Source of the DNA: Rothia mucilaginosa
GTDB taxonomy: Bacteria > Actinomycetota > Actinomycetes > Actinomycetales > Micrococcaceae
Reading direction: 5' to 3'
DNA length: 64,000 bases
NCBI RefSeq assembly: GCF_901875305.1
Contig: NZ_CABFLY010000004.1
Span: forward strand, 124,001 to 188,000
Of this stretch, positions 36,551-44,217 are shown piece after piece (positions within the stretch are counted from its first letter, which is position 1; each line of letters begins with the position of its first letter). The notes beneath the pieces are model-generated. The model made no database searches. It worked only from the letters and a program-made list of their open reading frames with translations, and was not told where the DNA came from. Both the position numbers and the translations under genes were made by a program.

Positions 36551-37132
36551 TTACTTCATCTCCTTGAATGCGTCGATGGTTGCTGCACCCTTCTTCCAGT
36601 TGCATGCGCACAGCTCGTCGGACTGCAGTGCGTCCAGCTGGCGGAGCACCTCGTCGGTGTTACGGCCGACGGAGTCAGCGGTAATGGAGACCGACTGGAT
36701 GGTGTTGTGGGGGTCGATGATGAAGGTTGCGCGGTCTGCAACGCCGTCCTTGTTCAGGATGCCCAGTGCGCTAACCAGCTCACGCTTGAGGTCGGATGCC
36801 ATGACGATGGGCAGGTCCACGAGCTCTTCGTGGGAGCGGCGCCATGCGTAGTGGGTGTACTCGTTGTCGACGGAAACGCCGATGACCTGGCAGTCGCGTG
36901 CCTCGAACTCGTCAGCCAGCTTACCGAATGCTGCAATCTCGGTGGGGCAAACGAAGGTGAAGTCCTTCGGCCAGAAGAAGACGACGCGCCAGGTGTCCTC
37001 GTCCAGACCTTCGGAGGAGACGGTGGTGAAGTAGTCTTCGGGCTTGGTTGCTTCGATGTCAGCGAGCTTGCCGGGGACAACGCCGGTGAGCTCGTATGCG
37101 GGGAACTGGTCGCCGATGGTCAGAACTGCCAT
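36551..37132 (-). CDS. ahpC: Peroxiredoxin AhpC
   Basis: A 193-residue 2-Cys peroxiredoxin that reduces hydrogen peroxide, organic peroxides and peroxynitrite. Peroxidatic Cys62 lies in FTFVCPTEI. A C-terminal CAC pair (Cys175 and Cys177) matches mycobacterial AhpC, which uses AhpD rather than AhpF as reductant; the ahpD gene next door agrees. ATG 37132 follows AAAGAAG; a longer frame upstream has no ribosome site. Expression is probably controlled by the palindromic promoter at 37221-37250. Confidence 0.97.
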   Translation of the reverse strand: MAVLTIGDQFPAYELTGVVPGKLADIEATKPEDYFTTVSSEGLDEDTWRVVFFWPKDFTFVCPTEIAAFGKLADEFEARDCQVIGVSVDNEYTHYAWRRSHEELVDLPIVMASDLKRELVSALGILNKDGVADRATFIIDPHNTIQSVSITADSVGRNTDEVLRQLDALQSDELCACNWKKGAATIDAFKEMK

Positions 37133-37220
37133 GGTGTTCTTCTTTCTCTTGTGTCGCGCGGGTGTGTGCACTGCGCGTGACGTTTTTCAGTGCGCTGCCC
37201 GGGAACCCGGGCTTATCTCT

Positions 37221-37250
37221 ATATTATTATGAATTACTCATAATAATCAA
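37221..37250 (-). promoter_or_regulatory. ahpCD promoter with a palindrome in the -35/-10 spacer
   Basis: On the minus strand TTGATT (37245-37250) and TAATAT (37221-37226) are 18 nt apart. The perfect dyad ATTATTATGA-attac-TCATAATAAT (37223-37247) fills the spacer. An AT-rich dyad of this type in a peroxidase promoter suggests a Fur-family peroxide sensor (FurA/PerR). It does not match the PerR box exactly and is not an OxyR-type site. Confidence 0.7.
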
Positions 37251-37312
37251 CCCTAAACATGTACCCAAAACTATGATTTAGCTCACCGGTGAAGGTGGTG
37301 TAAGGTGAAACC

Positions 37313-37954
37313 ATGAACTTTCACCCGGCCACTCCCAGCCACACCGAACAGGACGAAAACCCTAACCAGCCCGAACTCATTACCGAACGCCTCACCCTGC
37401 GCCACCTGCGCGAGGCGGATATCCCCGACATTGTGGAATCCTGCCGCGACCCGCAAATGATTCGCTACACCCGCGTACCGCTGAACTACACGCGCGCCGA
37501 CGCCGAGGACTCCCTACTTACTACTGCCCGCCAAATCGCCGCCGGGCAGATTCAGCGTTGGGCGATTGACGCCTCCGGCGTGTTCGCCGGGAGTATCGAA
37601 CTGCGCCTGCCCGACGGCACCCCCGAAAGCCCCGGAACTCGCGCCAAACTGGGCTATTACACCGCCCCGCAGGCGCGCGGAAAGGGCTACATGACTGAGG
37701 CGCTACGAGCCGTCCTCGGCTACGCTTTTGACCCGCTCGGGCTGGGCCTTGAGACCGTCCGCTGGACCGCCCTGGCGGGTAACGAGGCATCCGAACGAGT
37801 GGCGGTTAAAGCGGGTTTCACCGGTATCTATGACGATATTGACCCGAGCTCCGGCCGCCCCGACGAGAACGGCCACCCGGTGCAGCACCGGGTACGCCGC
37901 GCCGATATGACCCGCACGCAATTCGCGGCGCTCTGGACGGACCCGCTGGGCTAG
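37313..37954 (+). CDS. GNAT acetyltransferase, RimJ/RimL-like
   Basis: A 213-residue acetyltransferase of the Acetyltransf_3 type: ERLTLRHLREADIPDIVE near the start, GAxIELRLPDG-like strands, and acetyl-CoA loop QARGKGYMTEALRAVLGYAF (about residues 122-141). VRWTALAGNEASERVAVKAGF is the typical motif B. Relatives acetylate ribosomal protein N-termini or small amines; the substrate is not predictable. It ends at a shared terminator with the acylphosphatase gene. Confidence 0.88.
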   Translation: MNFHPATPSHTEQDENPNQPELITERLTLRHLREADIPDIVESCRDPQMIRYTRVPLNYTRADAEDSLLTTARQIAAGQIQRWAIDASGVFAGSIELRLPDGTPESPGTRAKLGYYTAPQARGKGYMTEALRAVLGYAFDPLGLGLETVRWTALAGNEASERVAVKAGFTGIYDDIDPSSGRPDENGHPVQHRVRRADMTRTQFAALWTDPLG

Positions 37955-37967
37955 CTCGTGCACAGCA

Positions 37968-38020
37968 TAGGGGCGCGTCGGGTGCCTCCTCGTAGCGAGA
38001 ACAGTACCCGACGCGCCCTA
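37968..38020. terminator. Bidirectional terminator
   Basis: TAGGGGCGCGTCGGGT (37968-37983) pairs, with one bulge, with ACCCGACGCGCCCTA (38006-38020) between convergent genes. Confidence 0.8.
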
Positions 38021-38037
38021 CACGCAGAATCGGGAGG

Positions 38038-38355
38038 CTACCTGATGCCGAAGCCGCGGAACGAACCGGACGGCTCCTCCCACTCCACAAGCACCTCGTC
38101 AACCCGGCCCGCGGTGTCGCCGCCGCGCAGAATATCCACCAAGCGAGCGCAGGAGGCGGCCGTCCCCTCCGCAATCACCTTCACGCGCCCGTCATCGAGG
38201 TTTTCGGCGTACCCGGTCAAACCTAGCGGCTTGGCGGTACCGGCACACCACCAGCGGAAGCCCACGCCCTGCACTTTGCCGCGCACATGGGCGACGAGGC
38301 GGATTTCGGCGGGCTCAGCCGGGGTGCGGTCGGTGAAGAAGTCAAAGAAACCCAT
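38038..38355 (-). CDS. acyP: Acylphosphatase
   Basis: A 105-residue alpha/beta sandwich enzyme that hydrolyses acyl-phosphate bonds. Signature VRGKVQGVGFRWW places catalytic Arg34 in GFR, and catalytic Asn52 lies in GYAENLDDGRV. An extra 17 residues precede the usual domain start. The gene is monocistronic and converges with the RimJ-like gene. Confidence 0.93.
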   Translation of the reverse strand: MGFFDFFTDRTPAEPAEIRLVAHVRGKVQGVGFRWWCAGTAKPLGLTGYAENLDDGRVKVIAEGTAASCARLVDILRGGDTAGRVDEVLVEWEEPSGSFRGFGIR

Positions 38356-38557
38356 GGGTCCTCCCGTGGTCGTCTCGTTGAGGATGTTCTGATGGGGCGC
38401 CGGTGCTAGCGCCCCGATAAGCTTCTATAGCTTCAGTCTAGTGGGTGCGGTGTGCTGCTTATTGCCGGGTTGCCGCACACGGGTGCCGGTAAGCCGCTGA
38501 TGAGCGCTGATTAGGGTGGAGCAACCGGGGCCGCGCCGATAAGGGGAGTAAGATGGG

Positions 38558-40210
38558 GTGATATTTATCAGCGGCCACGCTGAACACGCAGACATGTACC
38601 CGCAACACTCATCCGCTGGAGGATCATTGAGTTCACGCCCTAAGAAAGCGCCTCTCGTCGGTAACCCGGCGAAGACACCCTACAAGCCCTGGCCCGCTCT
38701 CTGGTCCCTGGTCGTTGGCTTCTTCATGATCCTGGTGGATGGCAATATTGTCACCATTGCCCTGCCGCATATGCTGCAGGATCTGGATGCATCCCTGTCG
38801 GCGGGTATGTGGGTGACGAGTGCCTACCTGCTGGCGTATGCGGTGCCGCTGCTCATTACCGGCCGTATGGGTGACCGCTTCGGTCAGAAGAACCTGTACA
38901 TGATTGGTATGGGCATTTTTACGTTTGCCTCCCTGTGGTGTGGTCTGTCGCCGAATGTTGAGTCGCTGATTACTGCCCGCGTGGTGCAGGGCCTGGGCGC
39001 ATCGCTGATGACCCCGCAGACCATGTCTCTGATTACGCTCATGTTCCCGCCGAATGCGCGCGGTGTTGCGATGAGTATTTGGGGCGCGACTGCGGGTGTC
39101 GCCTCGCTGGTTGGCCCGATTCTGGGTGGCGTGCTGGTGGATACCCTCAGCTGGGGCTGGATTTTCTTCATCAACATTCCGGTTGGCCTGGTCGGCCTGT
39201 TCTTGGCGTGGCGTAATGTGCCGGTGTTTGAGCAGAAGAAGCACAGCTTCGACTGGTTGGGCGTGGTGCTGTCGGCGGTCGGCCTGTTCCTGCTGGTCTT
39301 CGGCATTCAGGAAGGCGCTAGCTACGACTGGGGTACCATGACCGATTCGTTCCTGGGCACCGGTGTTCCGGTGAGCGTGTGGGGCCTGATTATTGCCGGC
39401 ATTCTGGTGCTGGGCCTGTTCATCGGTTGGCAGGCTATTAACCCGCGTGAGCCGCTGGTTCCGCTGAGCCTGTTCAGTGACCGTAACTTCTCCGTATCGA
39501 ATGTGGCTATTTCGGCTATGGGCGTGGTCGCTATCAGTATGGCGTTCCCGCTGACCCTGTACCTGCAGCAGGTGGAGGGCCTGGACCCGACCCAGGCTGC
39601 GCTGATAACCGCCCCGATGGCGTTGTTCTCGGGCGCGTTGGCGCCGGTGGTGGGTGCGCGTCTGAACCGTAACGACCCGAAGTGGATTGCGGTAATTGGT
39701 TTTACGCTGATGGTTGTTGGTTTTGCTCTGCTGCGCCCGACGATGGTTGCGGACGGCAACCTGTGGCTGATGGTTGGCCCGATGATTATTCTGGGTGCGG
39801 CGAACTCCTGCATCTGGGGTCCGCTGTCGGTGTCGGCGACCCGTAACCTGCCGCCGCAGCGTGCCGGTGCCGGTTCGGGTGTGTACAACGAGACCCGCCA
39901 GATGGCGTCGGTGCTCGGTTCGGCTGCGATTACCACGATTATGGCGTCTGCGATTACCTCGCACCTGTCCGCGTTGGGTCCTGCAGCCGCAGCGGGCGGT
40001 GGTTCTCACGACGGCGCTGCTGGAGGCGTGCTTCCGCAGATTCTGCGCGAACCCTATGCGGCGGCAATGGCTGATTCCATGATGCTTCCCCTGGTCGCGG
40101 CCGCTGCGGGCGCGGTCGTGTGCCTGTTCTATGCCTCCAAGAAGACCTCCGAGGCGAAGGCTGCCGCACAGAACCCTGAGTCAGAGCCTGAGTCAGAAAA
40201 CACTAAATAG
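38558..40210 (+). CDS. MFS exporter, DHA2 (EmrB/QacA) family, 14 helices
   Basis: 550 residues from GTG 38558 (AAGGGGAG 9 nt upstream). A TTG at 38627 with GGAGG close upstream is an alternative start that would remove 23 residues lacking family similarity. Helix 1 carries VDGNIVTIALPHM, the loop carries GRMGDRFGQKN, and helix 5 carries motif C (GVASLVGPILGGVLVD), all typical of drug:proton antiporters with 14 helices. The C-terminus is acidic. Substrates of close families are hydrophobic drugs or dyes; nothing nearby narrows this. Confidence 0.92.
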   Translation: MIFISGHAEHADMYPQHSSAGGSLSSRPKKAPLVGNPAKTPYKPWPALWSLVVGFFMILVDGNIVTIALPHMLQDLDASLSAGMWVTSAYLLAYAVPLLITGRMGDRFGQKNLYMIGMGIFTFASLWCGLSPNVESLITARVVQGLGASLMTPQTMSLITLMFPPNARGVAMSIWGATAGVASLVGPILGGVLVDTLSWGWIFFINIPVGLVGLFLAWRNVPVFEQKKHSFDWLGVVLSAVGLFLLVFGIQEGASYDWGTMTDSFLGTGVPVSVWGLIIAGILVLGLFIGWQAINPREPLVPLSLFSDRNFSVSNVAISAMGVVAISMAFPLTLYLQQVEGLDPTQAALITAPMALFSGALAPVVGARLNRNDPKWIAVIGFTLMVVGFALLRPTMVADGNLWLMVGPMIILGAANSCIWGPLSVSATRNLPPQRAGAGSGVYNETRQMASVLGSAAITTIMASAITSHLSALGPAAAAGGGSHDGAAGGVLPQILREPYAAAMADSMMLPLVAAAAGAVVCLFYASKKTSEAKAAAQNPESEPESENTK

Positions 40211-40296
40211 AGGCTTATCAGAGCGCTTTTACGTTATAAACGGTGCATAACTTGAGATACGGTGCGAATGCCGGGACAAACTAGATGCACTCTGTG

Positions 40297-40380
40297 TATG
40301 ATGAAGCGGGTCACCGTCGAACAGAAGGGAGCCACGAACGGTTCCTTTGCCTCCACCGGAGGGTTCGGCAGTGACCCGCT
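40297..40380 (+). promoter_or_regulatory. Promoter and stem-forming leader of the first metzincin-like gene
   Basis: A TATGAT -10 (40297-40302) would start transcription at about 40309, at the base of a perfect 10-bp inverted repeat: AGCGGGTCAC (40305-40314) and its complement (40371-40380). The 56-nt loop has further GC-rich dyads. The remaining 190 nt to the ATG at 40574 show no gene. I do not recognise a riboswitch class. Confidence 0.45.
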
Positions 40381-40573
40381 GTCTTTTAAATGCCGTACTC
40401 ACTTGCGGTACACCGGTTACATGCTGGCGGCAGCGACACACATATGACCACTGAACCACGCGGTAGCCGCCTGATACTTCTACTCACCCTAGAACCGGAC
40501 CCGTACGACCCATACCGTGCGCAACCTCAGATGATGCAACCTCCCGCGTGGTCAAGATACGAAGAGAGATTCC

Positions 40574-41698
40574 ATGTCTTTTCTGACCTCAACACGCGTA
40601 GTGCGTACCGCGCTCGCCTCAGCGGCTCTGCTGATGCTCGGCACGGTTGCGGCACCCGCGGCTAACGCCTACAACCCCGACATTGACGGTGACGGCATCC
40701 CCAACACCTGGGAGATGAAGGGCTACGATGCCGACGGCGACGGAAAGATTGACGTCGACTTCCCCGGCATGGGCGCCAATCCGCTGAAGAAGGATATCTT
40801 CGTTGAGATGGACTACATGCCCGGCCTGCTCGCCAGCGAGGATGAGCTTGACCGCATCACCGAATCCTTCGCGCAGCTGCCCGTTCGCAACCCCAACGGC
40901 ACCACCGGCATCAACATTCACCTGGACGCCGGTAGCGCCCGCAGCGCCAAGTACAATCTTGGCGGCGGTAACGAGGTGGCGCACGAACAGCTCGACAACA
41001 CCATGACCAAGTGGGCTGAAATCCGCTCGAAGAACATGGACCCGAACCGTGAAAGCGTCTTCCACTACATGATCTGGGGTGACGCATACGACGACTCCGG
41101 CTCCTCCGGTCTGGGCTACGTGGGCGGCCGCGGCTTCGTCGTGACCGTGGGCCCGCGCTTCTGGGGTAAGTCGGCAACCTCCGACGTGCGCGTAGGTACC
41201 TTCATTCACGAGCTTGGCCACAACCTGGGCCTGGGCCACGGCGGTACTGATGACGTGAACGATAAGCCGAACTACCAGAGCGTCATGAACTACAGCTACC
41301 AGATTTACGGTGTGCGCCGCGCCAGCGGTGAGCTGCACTTCAGCTACTCGACCCGCGCCTACAAGACCCTGGACGAGAACAAGCTGGATGAGCGCGCCGG
41401 CTTTGGTCGTAACGCTTACGGCTGGCTGTACTTCCGCAAGCCCGCCTGGGAGGGTATCGACTTCAACGGCAACGGCAAGATTGATGACGAGCCGGTATCG
41501 GTCGACCTGAACGGTGACGGCCAGCTGACCGAGCTGACCGCCCCGAACGACCTGGCAACCCTGAAGCTGCAGGCTGAGGGCGTGGAAGCGCAGGGCGGCG
41601 TGTACCGTTCTGAGAAGCACCTGTCGGCTGCTATTGCTCAGAACAAGATGACTGCCGATTTTGCTCGTTCGCAGGGTATGGTCCCGGCTAAGGATTAG
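40574..41698 (+). CDS. Secreted metzincin-like zinc metalloprotease with Ca-binding motifs
   Basis: The product is 374 residues with a signal peptide of 1-32 (ANA-Y). The mature N-terminus has EF-hand/thrombospondin-type acidic loops (DIDGDGIPN, DADGDGKID at about 36-62), and another pair (DFNGNGKIDDEP, DLNGDG) lies near 295-320; these probably bind calcium. The zinc site is HELGHNLGLGHGG, giving ligands His212, His216 and His222 with catalytic Glu213. A Met-turn SVMNY (Met238) follows, as in metzincins. I know no exact named family for this architecture. A second gene of the same design lies 1.3 kb downstream. Confidence 0.85.
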   Translation: MSFLTSTRVVRTALASAALLMLGTVAAPAANAYNPDIDGDGIPNTWEMKGYDADGDGKIDVDFPGMGANPLKKDIFVEMDYMPGLLASEDELDRITESFAQLPVRNPNGTTGINIHLDAGSARSAKYNLGGGNEVAHEQLDNTMTKWAEIRSKNMDPNRESVFHYMIWGDAYDDSGSSGLGYVGGRGFVVTVGPRFWGKSATSDVRVGTFIHELGHNLGLGHGGTDDVNDKPNYQSVMNYSYQIYGVRRASGELHFSYSTRAYKTLDENKLDERAGFGRNAYGWLYFRKPAWEGIDFNGNGKIDDEPVSVDLNGDGQLTELTAPNDLATLKLQAEGVEAQGGVYRSEKHLSAAIAQNKMTADFARSQGMVPAKD

Positions 41699-41738
41699 CC
41701 TGTAGCCGCTACCCGCTAAAAACCCGCTAAAACAAAGG

Positions 41739-41771
41739 GGGGCCCGGCATCCGTTACGGATGCCGGGCCCC
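41739..41771. terminator. Bidirectional terminator
   Basis: GGGGCCCGGCATCCG and its perfect complement flank a 3-nt TTA loop. AAACAAA precedes and TTTCTGCTT follows, between convergent genes. Confidence 0.9.
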
Positions 41772-41795
41772 TTTCTGCTTGCTGCGGCGGCCGCG

Positions 41796-42668
41796 TTAGC
41801 GGGTAATGGTCGCGGAGGCGCTCGCGCCCGCCAGGTCCTGGTAGGTGTACTCGCCGGTGTCGGTCAGCTGCATTGCGACGGTGCCGCTGGTGATCTGAGC
41901 GGTCGTGGTCAGAGTGTACGTTGAGGTCACCTCGGTGAAGTACACCGGAACCTGCGATGCCAGCACCTGTGCGTAGTGCACGGGGCCGTTAGCGGTTGCG
42001 GTCAGGAAGTCCGCGGTGCGGATATCCAGCACACCGGTCCAGGTGTTGCCCTCAATGACCGGCTCGTAGAACTTCGCCGTGTAGGCCACACCGTTGAAGG
42101 CGCTCACTGCCGGGTTGTTGGTCTTGGCGCCGCCCTCGCTCTTGGCCAGCTCAGCTACCTCAGTGTCGTTGTCGGGGTCCCACAGCAGCGGGGCGGTGAC
42201 GTCCTCAGCAGTGGGGAAGGTGAATTCGAAGGTCACCTGCAGGTGCGCGGAGCCGTACAGCCAGGTGCTGCCCTGGAACTCGCCCTTGGAGTTGATGGGG
42301 GCAGAAATCCACAGGCCGGCACCACCGTACAGGCCCGCACCGACGCTACCGCCGGGGGTGAAAGTGCCGCCGCCGGCGCTCTGCGGGCTCGTGGAGGTTG
42401 CAGTCTTGTTAGGCACCTGCACGGTGTAGGAGTCTAGGCCGTAGCGGGTATCGAAGTTATTGGAGGGGTTGGAGTTGAAGGCCTGGGTGAAGACACCGAA
42501 CTGCAGGGTCGGGGTTTCCGGTACGTCGGTGGAGGCCGCGTAGGCGGGTACGGTCGCGGCGGTAGCGACGACAGGTGCGCTCCAGAGAGCACCCTTGATG
42601 AGGGAGCGGCGGTTTACGCCACGCTTGCCGGAAGTGGGGGTGCTGTAACTGGTCGGCTGTTGAGACAT
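41796..42668 (-). CDS. Tat-exported protein of unknown function
   Basis: The product is 290 residues. A twin-arginine leader (NRRSLIKGALWSAPVV, about 19-34) ends with AYA-AS near 45. The mature part is Thr/Ser/Gly-rich and beta-prone, with no cysteines and no recognisable catalytic motif or wall anchor; it could be a secreted adhesin-like or surface-associated protein. ATG 42668 follows AAAGAAAGA. It sits, in reverse, between the two metzincin-like proteases, so a functional relation (for example substrate or partner) is possible but unproven. Confidence 0.75.
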   Translation of the reverse strand: MSQQPTSYSTPTSGKRGVNRRSLIKGALWSAPVVATAATVPAYAASTDVPETPTLQFGVFTQAFNSNPSNNFDTRYGLDSYTVQVPNKTATSTSPQSAGGGTFTPGGSVGAGLYGGAGLWISAPINSKGEFQGSTWLYGSAHLQVTFEFTFPTAEDVTAPLLWDPDNDTEVAELAKSEGGAKTNNPAVSAFNGVAYTAKFYEPVIEGNTWTGVLDIRTADFLTATANGPVHYAQVLASQVPVYFTEVTSTYTLTTTAQITSGTVAMQLTDTGEYTYQDLAGASASATITR

Positions 42669-42959
42669 GTAATCTTTCTTTCTTTCACTGGTGAATACGG
42701 TGATGCGCGTGGGGCGAATTACTGATACTGTAGTGTAATTCAGCTCATCTTCAAAATTGTCTCAACTTTAAAGCAGGTTTTCTGCAAGCTCTTGCTAAAG
42801 CTCATGAAGTGACGCGACACAGCCCAAAGGCACCCCGCCAGCCTTGCAGAACAACGCACAGCCCATCCCGGGCGTGAACACCTAAGAACACTGCCGCCCA
42901 CCTCCGCGTGCCCGTCACGGGTATCGCATCCTCACACCATCACGTTAAAGGACAGATTT

Positions 42960-44048
42960 ATGGCCTCTCTGAAGCGCGCGCGTCTCGCGTTTGCCTCCCT
43001 GGCGGTCCTCTGCCTGGGCGCGGTCGCCGCCCCGGCAGCCAACGCCTACAACCCCGACATCGACGGTGACGGCATCCCCAACACCTGGGAGATGAAGGGC
43101 TACGATGCCGACGGCGACGGCAAGATTGACGTCGACTTCCCCGCAATGGGCGCCGACCCCAACCACAAGGACATCTTCGTTGAGATGGACTACATGCCCG
43201 GCCTGCTCCCCAGCGAAGAGGAACTGGACCGCATCACTAAGATTTACGCCGACCTGCCCATGCGTAACCCCGATGGTAGCGCCGGCGTGAACATTCACCT
43301 GGACGCCGGTAGCGCCCGCAGCGCCAAGTACAACCTCGGCGGCGGTAATGAAATCAGCCACCAGGCACTCGACAGCGAATTCAAGGCACTTAACCGGATC
43401 AAGGCCTCCGAGGGCAAGTTCAACCCCGCCCGCGAAGGCACCTTCCACTACGTCATCTGGGGCGACTACTACGACAACAGCACCTCCTCCGGCATCGCTA
43501 ACTTTGGAGGCCGCAACCTCATGGTCACCGTCGGCCCGCACTTCTGGGGTAAAGCAAGCAGCGACATCCGCGTGGCCGTATTCGTGCACGAGCTCGGCCA
43601 CAACCTGGCGCTGAGCCACGGCGGCTGGGACGAAATCAACTACAAGCCCAACTACCTGAGCGTCATGAACTACCAGTACACCCTCACCGGCGTGCCTATG
43701 GCCGACGGTAGCCGCTACTTTGGCTACTCCACCGCCGAGTACCGCATGTTGAACGAGGCGAAGCTCTACGAGGCACGCGGCTTCGGCCCCCGTGCCGCCG
43801 GGATGCTCTATAAGGGCAAGCCCGCCGACGGCCCCATCGACTTCAATGGTAACGGCAAGATCGATACCGAGCCGGTGTCCGTGGACCTGAACGGTGACGG
43901 CATGATCTCGAACCTGGGTGCGGCAAACGACCTGAAGATGATTCGCTTCCAGGCGACCGCGCATCCGGAGCGTGAGAAGGGTCCCCAGCGTATTGAGCCG
44001 AGCGGCATTACCGCCGAGTACGCCCGCTCCCTGGGCCTGATTAACTAG
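42960..44048 (+). CDS. Secreted metzincin-like zinc metalloprotease, paralogue of 40574
   Basis: The product is 362 residues with a signal peptide of 1-29. The same calcium-type loops (DIDGDGIPN, DADGDGKID) are present; the first 50 mature residues are almost identical to those of the paralogue. Zinc site HELGHNLALSHGG has ligands His210, His214 and His220 with Glu211, and the Met-turn SVMNY has Met236. Later regions diverge more (TLTGVPMADG versus QIYGVRRASG), which suggests different substrate preferences. ATG 42960 follows AAAGGACA. The 291-nt gap upstream contains CATGAAGTGACGCGACAC (42803-42820), also found in near-identical form before the YagU gene. Confidence 0.85.
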   Translation: MASLKRARLAFASLAVLCLGAVAAPAANAYNPDIDGDGIPNTWEMKGYDADGDGKIDVDFPAMGADPNHKDIFVEMDYMPGLLPSEEELDRITKIYADLPMRNPDGSAGVNIHLDAGSARSAKYNLGGGNEISHQALDSEFKALNRIKASEGKFNPAREGTFHYVIWGDYYDNSTSSGIANFGGRNLMVTVGPHFWGKASSDIRVAVFVHELGHNLALSHGGWDEINYKPNYLSVMNYQYTLTGVPMADGSRYFGYSTAEYRMLNEAKLYEARGFGPRAAGMLYKGKPADGPIDFNGNGKIDTEPVSVDLNGDGMISNLGAANDLKMIRFQATAHPEREKGPQRIEPSGITAEYARSLGLIN

Positions 44049-44091
44049 GCAGCTTCCGGGGCAAAAGGCCTTATCAGTACCGTTAAACAAC

Positions 44092-44131
44092 AAGGTGCGG
44101 ATACCGAATCATCATTCGGCATCCGCACCTT
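44092..44131. terminator. Bidirectional terminator
   Basis: AAGGTGCGGAT plus CCGAAT pair with ATTCGG plus ATCCGCACCTT across a 4-nt loop with one internal mismatch. ACAAC precedes and TTGTG follows, between the metalloprotease and the leftward acs. Confidence 0.85.
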
Positions 44132-44217
44132 TGTGATGCATAGCGACCCCTACGCCGGGGCTGCACCGGAGCGCACCAACAAGCACGCCGAGGGGTGCCC
44201 CGAGGGAGGGGAGGAGA

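Noticed and set aside
40305-40380. Possible c-di-AMP (ydaO-type) riboswitch before the metalloprotease
   Set aside because: The expected conserved blocks (GCCGAAUCC-like, ACGGAGGAACC-like, GGGGUGAAUC-like) are not present; only a closing stem is certain.
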